DNA from: Candidatus Omnitrophota bacterium
GTDB taxonomy: Bacteria; Omnitrophota; Omnitrophia; Omnitrophales; Aquincolibacteriaceae
NCBI GenBank assembly: GCA_020632475.1
Contig: JACKFM010000002.1
Coordinates: forward strand, 52,501-116,500
DNA: 64,000 bases
Reading direction: 5' to 3'
Shown here: positions 33,578-42,375 of the stretch, piece after piece
Layout: every line of letters begins with the position of its first letter
Numbering within the stretch: the stretch's first letter is position 1
Notes under the pieces: model-generated
Told to the model about the DNA's origin: nothing
What the model saw: only the letters and a program-made list of their open reading frames with translations
The model's database searches: none
Program-made: the position numbers and the translations under genes

Positions 33578-36468
33578 GCCTTTTTGAGTTTCTCCTGAAT
33601 CACGGCCTCAAAATCGGCAAGCGGCCGAGCGCCTGAAACAAGCCGGCCATTGATAAAAACAGTGGGGGTTCCCCTGACACCGGCCTTTGCGCCGGCGGCA
33701 AGATCGTCTTGAACGATTTGTTTTTTCTGATCCTGTTTCAAACAGGTTTCAAATTTTGATTCGTTAAGCCCTAGTTTTTTAGCAAGACCGATGAGACCCG
33801 GGATATCACGGTTTGCTTTCATATCCGCAAAAAGGGCTTTGTGATATTCCCAGAATTTCCCCTGTGCATGAGCGCATTCGGCAGCTTCGTGGGTCTTATC
33901 TGAACCCGTGTGGAAAGGCAGCGGATTATGACGAAAAACTACCCGGACTTGCTCCGGGTATTTTTTCATCACCTCATCAATCGTAGGTTCAAGCCTCTGA
34001 CAAAACGGACAATGATAATCGCTGAACTCCACGATAGTAATCGGTGCATTCGCCGGGCCTTTTGATGGATGTCCTTTTAGATCATTAAATTCAACATCTT
34101 TTGCGGGCGCCTCTGCCGCGGGCGCATCCGATGCCGGCGGTTTTCCGGTTTTGAGAATCGTTTGAATAACGTCTTCAAATTTTTCAATGCCCTGGGCACC
34201 CGAGACCAAATATCCGTTTACAAATGTTGCCGGCGTTCCCCTGACGCCGGCTTTCACTCCGGCGGCCAAATCTTTATCCACAACGCCTTTATTCTTATTG
34301 CTGGTGACACAGGCATCAAATTTTTTCAGATCAAGCCCCGCTTTTTGAGCAATTGTTCTCAGCCCCGTCTCGCTACGATCGGCACCCATATCGCCAAAAA
34401 GAATATCATGAAAAGGCCAAAACTTACCTTGCTCATGCGCACATTCGGAAGCTGCATGAGTTTTATCCGCGCCGGTATGAAAAGACAACGGATTGTGTCT
34501 GAAAACAAGCTTTACCTTATCCGGATATTTTTCAAGAACTTTATCCAGCGTCGGTGCCAACCGGCCGCAGAACGGACAATGAAAATCACTGAATTCCACC
34601 ATCGTAATGGCTGCATTGGCAGGACCTTTAACCGGACGTCCGGCCAAATCATCAAATTCAACATTCTTCGGCGCTGCCGGCGCGGGTGCCGGCACGTCCG
34701 CTGCAGGCGGTTTACCCGTTTTCAAAATAGTATCAACCACCTGTTCAAATTTTTCAATGCCCTGTGCGCCTGAAACCAAATATCCGTTTACAAACGTTGC
34801 CGGAGTACCTCGAACACCCGCTTTAGTGCCGGCCGCAATATCCGCATCCACAACACTCTTATTACGATTACTGCTGACACAGACATCAAATTTCGACATA
34901 TCCAAACCGGCTTTTTGAGCAATGGCTTTCAACCCGGCAGCACTGCGGTCGGCTTTCATGTCTGCAAAAAGAATGTCGTGGAACTGCCAGAATTTGCTCT
35001 GCTCATTAGCGCACTCGGTCGCTGCATGGGTTTGATCCGATCCGGCATGAAACGATAGGGGAAAATGCCTGAAAACTAATCTGACTTTCCCGGGATATTT
35101 TTCAACAACCTTTTCAAGTGTGGGGGCCAGGCGGCTGCAAAACGGGCAGTGAAAATCGCTAAATGTCACCATTGTCACAGGCGCATCGGCAGGGCCTTTA
35201 GAGGGACGTCCGTTTAAATCATCAAAGCCGCTTTTGTCTCCGGCTGCTTGATCCTGGCCGGCAGAGGGAGCTCCCAAAAGCTCATCAATCATCTTTTCAT
35301 ACGTTTCTAGCGGGTTGGCACCAACCACCAGCTTTCCATTAATTAGCAGAGACGGTGTACCCCGCACTCCCGTGCCTTCGGCCGAAGCGATATCACGGTC
35401 CACCACATCCTTATTGCGCTCACTCATGAGGCACGCATCAAATGCCTTACGATTGAGTCCAAGCTTTGAGGCCAAATTCTGTAATCCTTCATCACTCTTG
35501 GCGCTTGCCGTATCTTTGAAAAGCTCATCATAAAAAGGCCAGAATTTGCCTTGTTCGTTAGCGCATTCAGCGGCTTCATGAGCGCGGTGAGAACCTTGAT
35601 GAAAGGACAAGGGATAATGCCGCCAGATTAAACGGACTTTACCTTCATATTTTTTCATGACTTGATCCAGCGTGGGTGCCAGGCGGCTGCAGAAAGGACA
35701 GTGAAAATCACTATATTCAATCATGGTCACCGGTGCATCTTTGGGCCCTTTCGAAGGCCTGCTATCAAGCCCTTTTTCATAGTTTTGAAGATTATCCTGA
35801 GCAGGAGCCGGCGCCGGGGGGGGCTGAACCGGTTGAGGTGCCGGTTCGGCCGGTTTTGGAATATATTGCTGCTGGATTCTTTCTTTACCGGTTTTAAACT
35901 GAGGGCGATCATCGGCAATGCCCGCACCATGACTGCCGGCGGGCGCCACAGCTAAACCCTGAACATACGAATCAGGCTTTTTGAGATAAATGTCCAAACC
36001 GTATTTTTTCTTTAGACTCGAGAAATAGTCGTCTTTAGCTTTAACATAGGCCCGGTTGCGCAGTTGTTGGGAAATCTCCTCTCGCACCTGATCAAAAGTC
36101 CGGCCTCTAAAAAGCTCTTGATTCTGATTATAGTATTCGGTCATTTCCGAATAAGTGACATTGGCATTCGCCCATACTTCTTTTTGAAAAAGCTTTTCAC
36201 GCGTAAGCTTTTGCGCCGTCATTTCTTTTTGAATTAATGTATCCTGCACCCATTGATCGGTAATTTGTTTTAAAACGGCATATTCATCATTCTCAATCGG
36301 GGTCAGTTCCGAGGCGGCCATTTGACGAAGTTTGGCGTAGGAGAGTTCGGCGCCTTTAATCTTTGCTATTACGGCCGGTTGAGCCGAGGGGACCTTATGT
36401 TGGGTAAGACCCCACACCAGCAAAGTTCCAAGAACGCCACAAATCAAACCGAAAAGTGTTTTTTTCAT
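33574..36468 (-). CDS. Periplasmic protein with four tandem DsbA-like thioredoxin domains
   Basis: A 964-residue protein. A signal anchor (about 5-21) leads to a SurA-like N-terminal helical region (about 30-160) and a Pro-rich linker. Four DsbA/BdbD-type domains follow (about 235-400, 415-585, 605-775, 793-960). Each has HCPFC (Cys at 257/260, 441/444, 631/634, 820/823) with a cis-Pro RGTP motif, and a second Cys pair in each domain (for example 302/346). Domains 2 and 3 are nearly identical in stretches such as RGTPATFVNGYLVSGAQGIE, pointing to recent duplication. It probably exchanges disulfides with exported proteins. It lies between rnfC-like and rnfD-like genes. Confidence 0.92.
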   Translation of the reverse strand: MKKTLFGLICGVLGTLLVWGLTQHKVPSAQPAVIAKIKGAELSYAKLRQMAASELTPIENDEYAVLKQITDQWVQDTLIQKEMTAQKLTREKLFQKEVWANANVTYSEMTEYYNQNQELFRGRTFDQVREEISQQLRNRAYVKAKDDYFSSLKKKYGLDIYLKKPDSYVQGLAVAPAGSHGAGIADDRPQFKTGKERIQQQYIPKPAEPAPQPVQPPPAPAPAQDNLQNYEKGLDSRPSKGPKDAPVTMIEYSDFHCPFCSRLAPTLDQVMKKYEGKVRLIWRHYPLSFHQGSHRAHEAAECANEQGKFWPFYDELFKDTASAKSDEGLQNLASKLGLNRKAFDACLMSERNKDVVDRDIASAEGTGVRGTPSLLINGKLVVGANPLETYEKMIDELLGAPSAGQDQAAGDKSGFDDLNGRPSKGPADAPVTMVTFSDFHCPFCSRLAPTLEKVVEKYPGKVRLVFRHFPLSFHAGSDQTHAATECANEQSKFWQFHDILFADMKADRSAAGLKAIAQKAGLDMSKFDVCVSSNRNKSVVDADIAAGTKAGVRGTPATFVNGYLVSGAQGIEKFEQVVDTILKTGKPPAADVPAPAPAAPKNVEFDDLAGRPVKGPANAAITMVEFSDFHCPFCGRLAPTLDKVLEKYPDKVKLVFRHNPLSFHTGADKTHAASECAHEQGKFWPFHDILFGDMGADRSETGLRTIAQKAGLDLKKFDACVTSNKNKGVVDKDLAAGVKAGVRGTPATFVNGYLVSGAQGIEKFEDVIQTILKTGKPPASDAPAAEAPAKDVEFNDLKGHPSKGPANAPITIVEFSDYHCPFCQRLEPTIDEVMKKYPEQVRVVFRHNPLPFHTGSDKTHEAAECAHAQGKFWEYHKALFADMKANRDIPGLIGLAKKLGLNESKFETCLKQDQKKQIVQDDLAAGAKAGVRGTPTVFINGRLVSGARPLADFEAVIQEKLKKA

Positions 36469-36544
36469 AAGACCAATCGCAGGTTATGCTTTGCTATAAA
36501 TACAGCGTTAAAACTATACCATACTTCTTACGGTTATCCAATGG

Positions 36545-36645
36545 CATAGAATTTTTTCAATTTTGAAATTGAAAATTATCGACTTCAAAATTATTAGAAG
36601 TCCTTGTGCCGCATCGTCTTAACCTTAAAACGGGAGCGACAATAG
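36545..36645. repeat. Degenerate CTAG-type repeat, copy E
   Basis: TTTCAATTTTGAAATTGAAAA followed by TTCAAAATTATTAGAAGTCC and TTGTGCCG is clearly like the 5' half of copies C and D, but the terminal CTAG motifs are decayed (CATAGA, AATAGG). It lies in the 217-bp gap between the rnfC-like and tetra-DsbA genes; nothing else is visible there. Confidence 0.5.
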
Positions 36646-36685
36646 GTCTCTATTATTACGGCCTTTTGCAGAAATTTCTTTTGGA

Positions 36686-38032
36686 TTATTTTTTTAAGGC
36701 AAGTGTACGAAATTTGCGACGGGGCCGCGGTAAAGGCGGTTTGGGAGTCAAGGATTGCCACTGTAATTGGGAATCCGCATATCGGATAAGTTCAAGCATC
36801 GGCCTTTTAGAAGGACAAACAAAAGAACAGTTGCCGCATTCGATACACTGCTCTGCCCCGGCATCCCGGGCAATATCAAAAAGCTGTTTTTCGGCGGCCA
36901 ACGTAATCATGACAGGCGAAATATCCACGGGACAGGATTCAATACATTGGCCACAGCGGATACAGTCCTCGGCTTCAACCAGAGGAACTTCTTCTTTAGG
37001 CAATGCCAAAATCGCCTGAGTTCCTGCATAAACCGACGCGTTTAAATCTTTTTGTGCAATACCCCGCATGGGGCCATCCATTAAGACCTTACGCGGTTCG
37101 CGTAAAAGCCCCCGGCAAAATTTTATCGCTTCGGCAAAAGAAACGCCCATAGGCGCCCAGACATTTTGAGATTCAACGATACATTCCCCGCCGATCGTCA
37201 CGACCCGTTCAGTTTGAGGTTTTTGCAAGACAAGCGCCTCATGCACGGCAAATGCCGTAGCTGCCTTAAATAAAGGTTTTTTAGCATCATGCGTTTGGCC
37301 ATAACCCTCCAGAGGAAGTAGATCGTCCAGACCCTGCGGATATTTAGCCTCCAGCACTTCGACTTCAACGTGTTTCCAATTAAGAAAATAGATCTTACTT
37401 TTTAGAAACTCGGCGGCGTCCAGCTGATTCTGATCAAGAAAAAAACGGATCTTCTTTGCGTCGCTGATATTTCTTAAGATCTCGGCCCCTTTTAAAACTT
37501 CTAACGGGTGGGACATCATCAGAGAATAGCCTGAAGTCACATACGGTTCCGGTTCACAGGCATTAATAAAGAGCGTTTCGCTTTTGGGGAAACCGGTTGA
37601 AAGTTTAACATGAAGCGGTTCTGCATGGAGATCATGTTCGGTTAATCCCATCTCTTGAAAGATGCTTAAACATTGCCGGCGCGTTAAATGCTGTAGACCG
37701 TTGCGTTCACAGCCATACTCGGGAAGAGTCTCGATGTTTTGGTCAGAAACAATTTTAATACAGGCCACCGGGCCAAAAACCGGATGCGTCGTCGTGGCCA
37801 CGGCCTTCACCTGCCCTGAAACACTGGCATGTTTGGCTACAGAGTAGGCATCCACCGGATCAGCAATTTTTTGCCCCTTCAAGACACGCTCGCCCGCCTC
37901 CACACAAGCCACCGAACGATCACGAAGATTGCTTTGAAGCAATAGATTGACCTCTTCAACAAACCGAGGCTTTTTAATTGCCCAGGTCACAAGACTCAAC
38001 TCACGTTTTAAATCAAGAGGCAACGTCTTCAT
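36686..38032 (-). CDS. RnfC-like protein with two 4Fe-4S motifs but no glycine-rich loop
   Basis: A 448-residue cytosolic/peripheral protein. The segment FINACEPEPYVTSG near residue 175 matches the conserved NAAECEPYLT region of RnfC. The preceding GGAGFPT loop that binds FMN/NADH is replaced by HDLHAEPLHVKL. The C-terminal region keeps two intact ferredoxin motifs, CIRCGQCIESCP (about 357) and CIECGNCSFVCP (about 396). The tail is basic. The ATG at 38032 has GGAG six bases upstream and overlaps mnmA by 20 bp; a longer ORF is possible. Electron carriage is likely, but the donor is unclear. Confidence 0.78.
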   Translation of the reverse strand: MKTLPLDLKRELSLVTWAIKKPRFVEEVNLLLQSNLRDRSVACVEAGERVLKGQKIADPVDAYSVAKHASVSGQVKAVATTTHPVFGPVACIKIVSDQNIETLPEYGCERNGLQHLTRRQCLSIFQEMGLTEHDLHAEPLHVKLSTGFPKSETLFINACEPEPYVTSGYSLMMSHPLEVLKGAEILRNISDAKKIRFFLDQNQLDAAEFLKSKIYFLNWKHVEVEVLEAKYPQGLDDLLPLEGYGQTHDAKKPLFKAATAFAVHEALVLQKPQTERVVTIGGECIVESQNVWAPMGVSFAEAIKFCRGLLREPRKVLMDGPMRGIAQKDLNASVYAGTQAILALPKEEVPLVEAEDCIRCGQCIESCPVDISPVMITLAAEKQLFDIARDAGAEQCIECGNCSFVCPSKRPMLELIRYADSQLQWQSLTPKPPLPRPRRKFRTLALKK

Positions 38033-39182
38033 TTTTTTCTCCGGCAGATACGGGTATGCGGCTGCAAGACAAGGCGTCTGCTGATGTCTTCTTTTCAATG
38101 CGGTCGATCCACCCCCCGCCTAAAATTTTAGAATCCTGATAGAGAACAGCGCCCTGTCCGCAGGTAATAGCATCCTGGGGCTGCTCAAAACTGACACGGA
38201 TTCTATGTTCATCCAAAACCGTGACTTTGGCAGATGCCTTTCTATGCTGGGCTCTGATTTTGACTTCACATTTTAAAACCGTTCCCGGTTCCGGTTGTAA
38301 AAACCAGTTCATGCGGCCCGCTTCAAAGGTTTGATCCAGCACCTGTTCTTTGGTTCCGACCGTGACTTCGTTTTTAACCGCATCGGTATCAATCACATAT
38401 AACCGCTCCGAGTGAGCAACGCCCAGTCCCCGGCGCTGTCCGCGTGTATAGTGATAATACCCGTTGTGTCGGCCGATCACTTTCCCCTCGGTCGTTTTAA
38501 TGTCACCCGGAAGACCCTGGCGGTCTAAATACTCTTTTTCCAAAAAAGTACCGTAATCATTACTGGGGATAAAACAAATTTCCTGAGAATCCGGTTTATT
38601 CATAACACAAAGTTTGTAGTCCTTGGCCTTGGCCCGGATCTCCTGCTTGGTAAATTTCCCCAAGGGTAAAAAAAGATACGGAAGCAATTCTTTCTGTAAG
38701 GGAAAAAGGACATAGGATTGATCTTTATGGGCGTCGACACCTTCGGAAAGATAGTCTCTTTGACTTTTTTCATCGCGGCACACCTGGGCATAATGTCCGG
38801 TTGCAATATACTCATAACCCAGCTGACGGGCCCGCCTGAGAAAAAGCCGGAATTTAATATGCTCGTTACAAGCCACGCAGGGGTTAGGCGTGCGGCCTTT
38901 TTTGTATTCCTCGGCAAAATAATCCACAACGTATTTTTTGAAATCTTCTTCAAAATTGAAAACCCAATAGGGGATGCCAAGCGTATCAGCAACATCGCGG
39001 GCATCTTCCACGCCCGATATCCCGCAGCAGGCACGCGTATTCAAATCGGCACATTGCCCCGAGGCCCAGGTGCGGATCGTCGCACCGGCAACCTCATGGC
39101 CCTCGTCCTGCAAAAGCGCTGCCGTAACGGAGCTATCGACACCTCCGCTCATGGCCACTAATATTTTCTTTTTATGGGTCAT
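38013..39182 (-). CDS. mnmA: tRNA-specific 2-thiouridylase
   Basis: Thiolates U34 of tRNA Lys/Glu/Gln. 389 residues. PP-loop SGGVDSSVTAALL at the start, NPCVACN with the first catalytic Cys, ATGHYAQ, and the EICFIP segment with the second Cys. It has a longer C-terminal tail than usual (about 20 residues) that overlaps the rnfC-like start. It follows bioD by 44 bp. Confidence 0.96.
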   Translation of the reverse strand: MTHKKKILVAMSGGVDSSVTAALLQDEGHEVAGATIRTWASGQCADLNTRACCGISGVEDARDVADTLGIPYWVFNFEEDFKKYVVDYFAEEYKKGRTPNPCVACNEHIKFRLFLRRARQLGYEYIATGHYAQVCRDEKSQRDYLSEGVDAHKDQSYVLFPLQKELLPYLFLPLGKFTKQEIRAKAKDYKLCVMNKPDSQEICFIPSNDYGTFLEKEYLDRQGLPGDIKTTEGKVIGRHNGYYHYTRGQRRGLGVAHSERLYVIDTDAVKNEVTVGTKEQVLDQTFEAGRMNWFLQPEPGTVLKCEVKIRAQHRKASAKVTVLDEHRIRVSFEQPQDAITCGQGAVLYQDSKILGGGWIDRIEKKTSADALSCSRIPVSAGEKNEDVAS

Positions 39183-39226
39183 ATGACTATGCTCTTATAT
39201 TTATTGAAGCTGGTGCTTCCTTAGGT

Positions 39227-39958
39227 TCAGGAAGCAAACGACGGATCGCCGAGAATTTTATCGATCCGGATTCTTTCTTCGAAGACTTGCTGCAGCCGGC
39301 CAAAACGGCATGAGGAAACATCCAGGCCGTCCATTTCGGGAATAGATCCCAAAATCGGAACGCCGGTTAATTCATGAATAGCCCGCGGACTTGTAATTTC
39401 TGCCAGCGAATAATTCACGACGGGAACACGGTTAAAAATAATACCGCGAATGTCGATGCCGCGCACCAATGCGGCATCAATAGTCAACAGGGTGTGGTTA
39501 ATCGACCCGAGAACGCTCTTTGCCACAATCACACACGGCAAATCAAAGTCTTTGATCAAATTGGACACAAAATAATCTTTGGTCAACGGAACAAAAAGAC
39601 CGCCGATACCTTCGACAATCACAAAATCATAATGTTTCTGCAATTCGCGGTAAGCCTTCTTAAGGCCTTCAATGTTCACACTCTTTTTTTCAAGCGTGGC
39701 CGCAACGTGCGGGGCCAGCGGATTGCGAAAGCGGGACGGGTTGGTCAGTGAAGGATATTCATTTTCGGCCGCTTCCCAAAGATAAACGGCATCGTGTGAA
39801 ACTAAGTATTTTTCGTTTCCTTCACAACCGGTCGCGACCGGCTTCATCACACCGACTTTTAATCCGCGCTCCTTTAAAGCAAGAGCAATGCCGGCAGCAA
39901 CCACTGTTTTTCCGACATTCGTATCGGTTCCGGTAATAAAAATGCCTGGTCTCTTCAC
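39227..39958 (-). CDS. bioD: Dethiobiotin synthetase
   Basis: ATP-dependent closure of the ureido ring. 243 residues with the P-loop GTDTNVGKTVVAAGIALAL, KPVATGC (substrate Lys), VEGIGGLFVPL and a P-loop-family fold. Complete. It follows bioA by 19 bp. Confidence 0.96.
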   Translation of the reverse strand: MKRPGIFITGTDTNVGKTVVAAGIALALKERGLKVGVMKPVATGCEGNEKYLVSHDAVYLWEAAENEYPSLTNPSRFRNPLAPHVAATLEKKSVNIEGLKKAYRELQKHYDFVIVEGIGGLFVPLTKDYFVSNLIKDFDLPCVIVAKSVLGSINHTLLTIDAALVRGIDIRGIIFNRVPVVNYSLAEITSPRAIHELTGVPILGSIPEMDGLDVSSCRFGRLQQVFEERIRIDKILGDPSFAS

Positions 39959-39977
39959 AAAGTTTTTCCTTCTTGAA

Positions 39978-41351
39978 TCATTCGCTCGTTTGCGTAACTT
40001 CTTGAATCGATTGATAAGTAATCTTTAAAAGTTCATCCAGCTCGGCCTCGCCTATGGCCAAGGGCGGCATTAACACAATTACAGAGCCAAGCGGCCTGAG
40101 CACCGCTCCTTTTTGCCGCGCACGCTCGATCACGCGAATGCCGATTTTATCGCGCATGGCATAGGCGCCTTTTTCTTTTTTATCGCACACCAATTCAATC
40201 CCGGCCATCATTCCCCGGTAGCGAATATCTCCGGCGTGCTCAAGTTCTTTAAAGGCTTCAAGCCCCCGCGCTAACTGAGCGCTTCTTTTTTGGATATGCT
40301 CCCAAAAACCTCTCTTTTCAAAGAGGGCTAAATTGGCTAAAGCAACACTGCAAGCTAGCGGATTGGCCGTATAGGTATGACCGTGAAAAAATGTCTTACA
40401 GTCTTCGTATTCACCTAAAAAGGCTTCATAAATCTCTGCACTTGCAAGCGTGGCAGCCAGCGGCAGATATCCGCCGGTTAATCCTTTTGCTATTGTCATC
40501 AGGTCCGGTGAAACACTTTCATGTTGCGAGGCAAACATTTTACCGGTTCTGCCAAATCCTGTTGCAACCTCATCAAGAATGAGTAGTATACCATATTTTT
40601 TTGTGAGTTTACGAACTCCGCTGAGATAACCTTCGGGATGCCTGATCATCCCGGCCGCACCCTGCATTAAAGGCTCCATCACAAAAGCGGCTATTTGTGT
40701 ATGATGTTGCTTAAAAATGTTTTCCAATGCTTCAAGCGCTTCACGGCACACCCGTTCGGGATCGTCACAAGATAGCGGCCACCGGTAAACAAAAGGCGCC
40801 GGAGCCTCGATGGTTTCAAATAAAAGCGAGGCATAAAGATCATGAAAAAGCTCAATGCCGCCCACGCTGACCGCGCCTAACGTATCACCGTGATAGGCTT
40901 GGGACAATTTCACAAATTTATTTTTTTCAGGCCGGCCGGACTGTTTCCAATATTGGAACGCCATTTTCAAGGCAATTTCTACGGCCTCGGAACCGGAATC
41001 GGAATAAAAAACACGTTCCATTCCCGGAGGGCTGATTTGAATTAGTTTTTCGGCCAGCTCAATCGCCGCCGGATTGGATAAGCCTAAAAAAGTGGTGTGC
41101 GCAACCTTGGCAAGCTGACCGGTGATGGCGGCATCCAATTCGGGGACACGGTGCCCGTGAACATTACACCATAATGACGAAACGCCGTCGATATAGCGGC
41201 GGCCGTTGGTGTCCTGCAAATAAACACCCTCAGCACTTTCGATAATCAGAGGATCTTCCTCACACCAGTCTTTCATCTGTGTAAACGGATGCCAGAGGTG
41301 TTTTTTATCCTTTTGCACCAAGGTTTGGGTGTGTTCGGCTGTTTTGATCAT
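39978..41351 (-). CDS. bioA: Adenosylmethionine--8-amino-7-oxononanoate aminotransferase
   Basis: PLP enzyme that transaminates KAPA to DAPA using SAM. 457 residues from the ATG at 41351; an upstream TTG at 41390 gives 13 more. It has HLWHPFTQMKDW, YGILLILDEVATGFGRTGKMF with the PLP Asp, and TIAKGLTGGYLPLAATL with the Schiff-base Lys. GHTYTANPLACS is also present. Complete. Its neighbour upstream is a degenerate GGDEF gene. Confidence 0.96.
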   Translation of the reverse strand: MIKTAEHTQTLVQKDKKHLWHPFTQMKDWCEEDPLIIESAEGVYLQDTNGRRYIDGVSSLWCNVHGHRVPELDAAITGQLAKVAHTTFLGLSNPAAIELAEKLIQISPPGMERVFYSDSGSEAVEIALKMAFQYWKQSGRPEKNKFVKLSQAYHGDTLGAVSVGGIELFHDLYASLLFETIEAPAPFVYRWPLSCDDPERVCREALEALENIFKQHHTQIAAFVMEPLMQGAAGMIRHPEGYLSGVRKLTKKYGILLILDEVATGFGRTGKMFASQHESVSPDLMTIAKGLTGGYLPLAATLASAEIYEAFLGEYEDCKTFFHGHTYTANPLACSVALANLALFEKRGFWEHIQKRSAQLARGLEAFKELEHAGDIRYRGMMAGIELVCDKKEKGAYAMRDKIGIRVIERARQKGAVLRPLGSVIVLMPPLAIGEAELDELLKITYQSIQEVTQTSE

Positions 41352-41370
41352 CGTGGTGTTTACCGGTGTT

Positions 41371-42162
41371 TTATTCCGCAGATTTTCCAAAATCGAAATT
41401 CATGACGACGCGGCTGTCGTCTTTACAGATCACACAGCGCGTTTTTTTCTTTCCTTCCTGCTGTGCGCGTTCAAGGGCCGATTGAGCGCGCCGGATAAAC
41501 TCTTCACGCGCCTCCCCTTGCCGATACGCCGTTAAGCCGACGCTAAAACTAATATCCAGCCGCTCCTGCGCCTGTAAAAGCAATCGGTACAGAAATTTTT
41601 CAGCCTGGGCTAAATCGGTATGTGAAAGTAAAATCAGGAAATCGTCTTTCTGCATGCGCCCGACGAAATCAGAGGTGCGCACGTGGCTTACGGCAATTTC
41701 TGCAAAGCGCTGCAGAAGCTCATCGGCATAATAACGTCCGTTTTCTTTATTAATCGCCTTAAAATTATCAATGTCCAAAACACAAAGGGTCGCCGGATAA
41801 TGATACCGGCCGGCTCGACGGATCTCTTCCTCAAGCTTATCAAAAAATGAATTGCTTTCAAGAGCACAGGTCAGAGAGTCGTAACGTATTTTCTTGCGCA
41901 CCTTCCAAAAAGAAAATCGCATATTCAGTGCAATGACTGAAAAAACCTGTGCCGCGCCGAAAAAAATCAAAAGGCCGATTAAAATCCGCGCATGGGCATC
42001 CTGCTGAACCGTTCCGGGTAATGCGCACAAATACCGCACGGCCCAAAAAACCGCAAACAACGAAAGCAGATTAAATCCCGTTGCCAATAAGCGGAATTTG
42101 CCTTCGAGCTGAATAAACTCGCCGAATCCCAAATCACTCTTCTGATCTTTTTCTGTGCCCAT
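41371..42162 (-). CDS. Membrane protein with degenerate GGDEF domain
   Basis: A 263-residue protein with two membrane helices (about 30-50 and 65-85) and a C-terminal GGDEF domain. It has typical flanks (ATLCVLDIDNFKAINKENGR, then TSDFVGR), but the signature reads QKDDF instead of GGDEF. Only one of the two glycine positions' usual residues is even approximated, so diguanylate cyclase activity is doubtful. It may be a c-di-GMP or GTP binding sensor. It sits inside the biotin operon, 19 bp before bioA. Confidence 0.8.
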   Translation of the reverse strand: MGTEKDQKSDLGFGEFIQLEGKFRLLATGFNLLSLFAVFWAVRYLCALPGTVQQDAHARILIGLLIFFGAAQVFSVIALNMRFSFWKVRKKIRYDSLTCALESNSFFDKLEEEIRRAGRYHYPATLCVLDIDNFKAINKENGRYYADELLQRFAEIAVSHVRTSDFVGRMQKDDFLILLSHTDLAQAEKFLYRLLLQAQERLDISFSVGLTAYRQGEAREEFIRRAQSALERAQQEGKKKTRCVICKDDSRVVMNFDFGKSAE

Positions 42163-42197
42163 GGTGTTTCCTCATCAGATCAACTGTATTCTATCGC

Positions 42198-42296
42198 CTA
42201 GTACCGCGTCAAGTTTGATTTTATAGGTTCACGGCACAAGTGTTCGTAACAATGCGAAACTCTAAACCCGACATTTCTGCATTGACGCAACACTAG
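42198..42296 (+). repeat. CTAG-bounded repeat, copy B (99 bp)
   Basis: It starts CTAGTACCGCGTCAAGTTTG and ends GCATTGACGCAACACTAG, the same 99-bp length as copy A in opposite orientation. GTAACAATGC and GCATTGACG form the second hairpin; ATAGGTTCACGGCAC closes the first. It lies 36 bp upstream of the degenerate GGDEF gene, between it and bioF. Confidence 0.8.
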
Positions 42297-42375
42297 CCCG
42301 TGAGGGCCGAAGATGTCTGAGCACCGGAGAATCTTTGCGGACTGGTGAAATATTCAAAGACTTATGCGCTGTTAC

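Noticed and set aside
34162..34773. 203-aa plus-strand ORF within the tetra-DsbA gene
   Set aside because: Antisense shadow arising from the repeated DsbA codons; similar ORFs recur opposite each domain.
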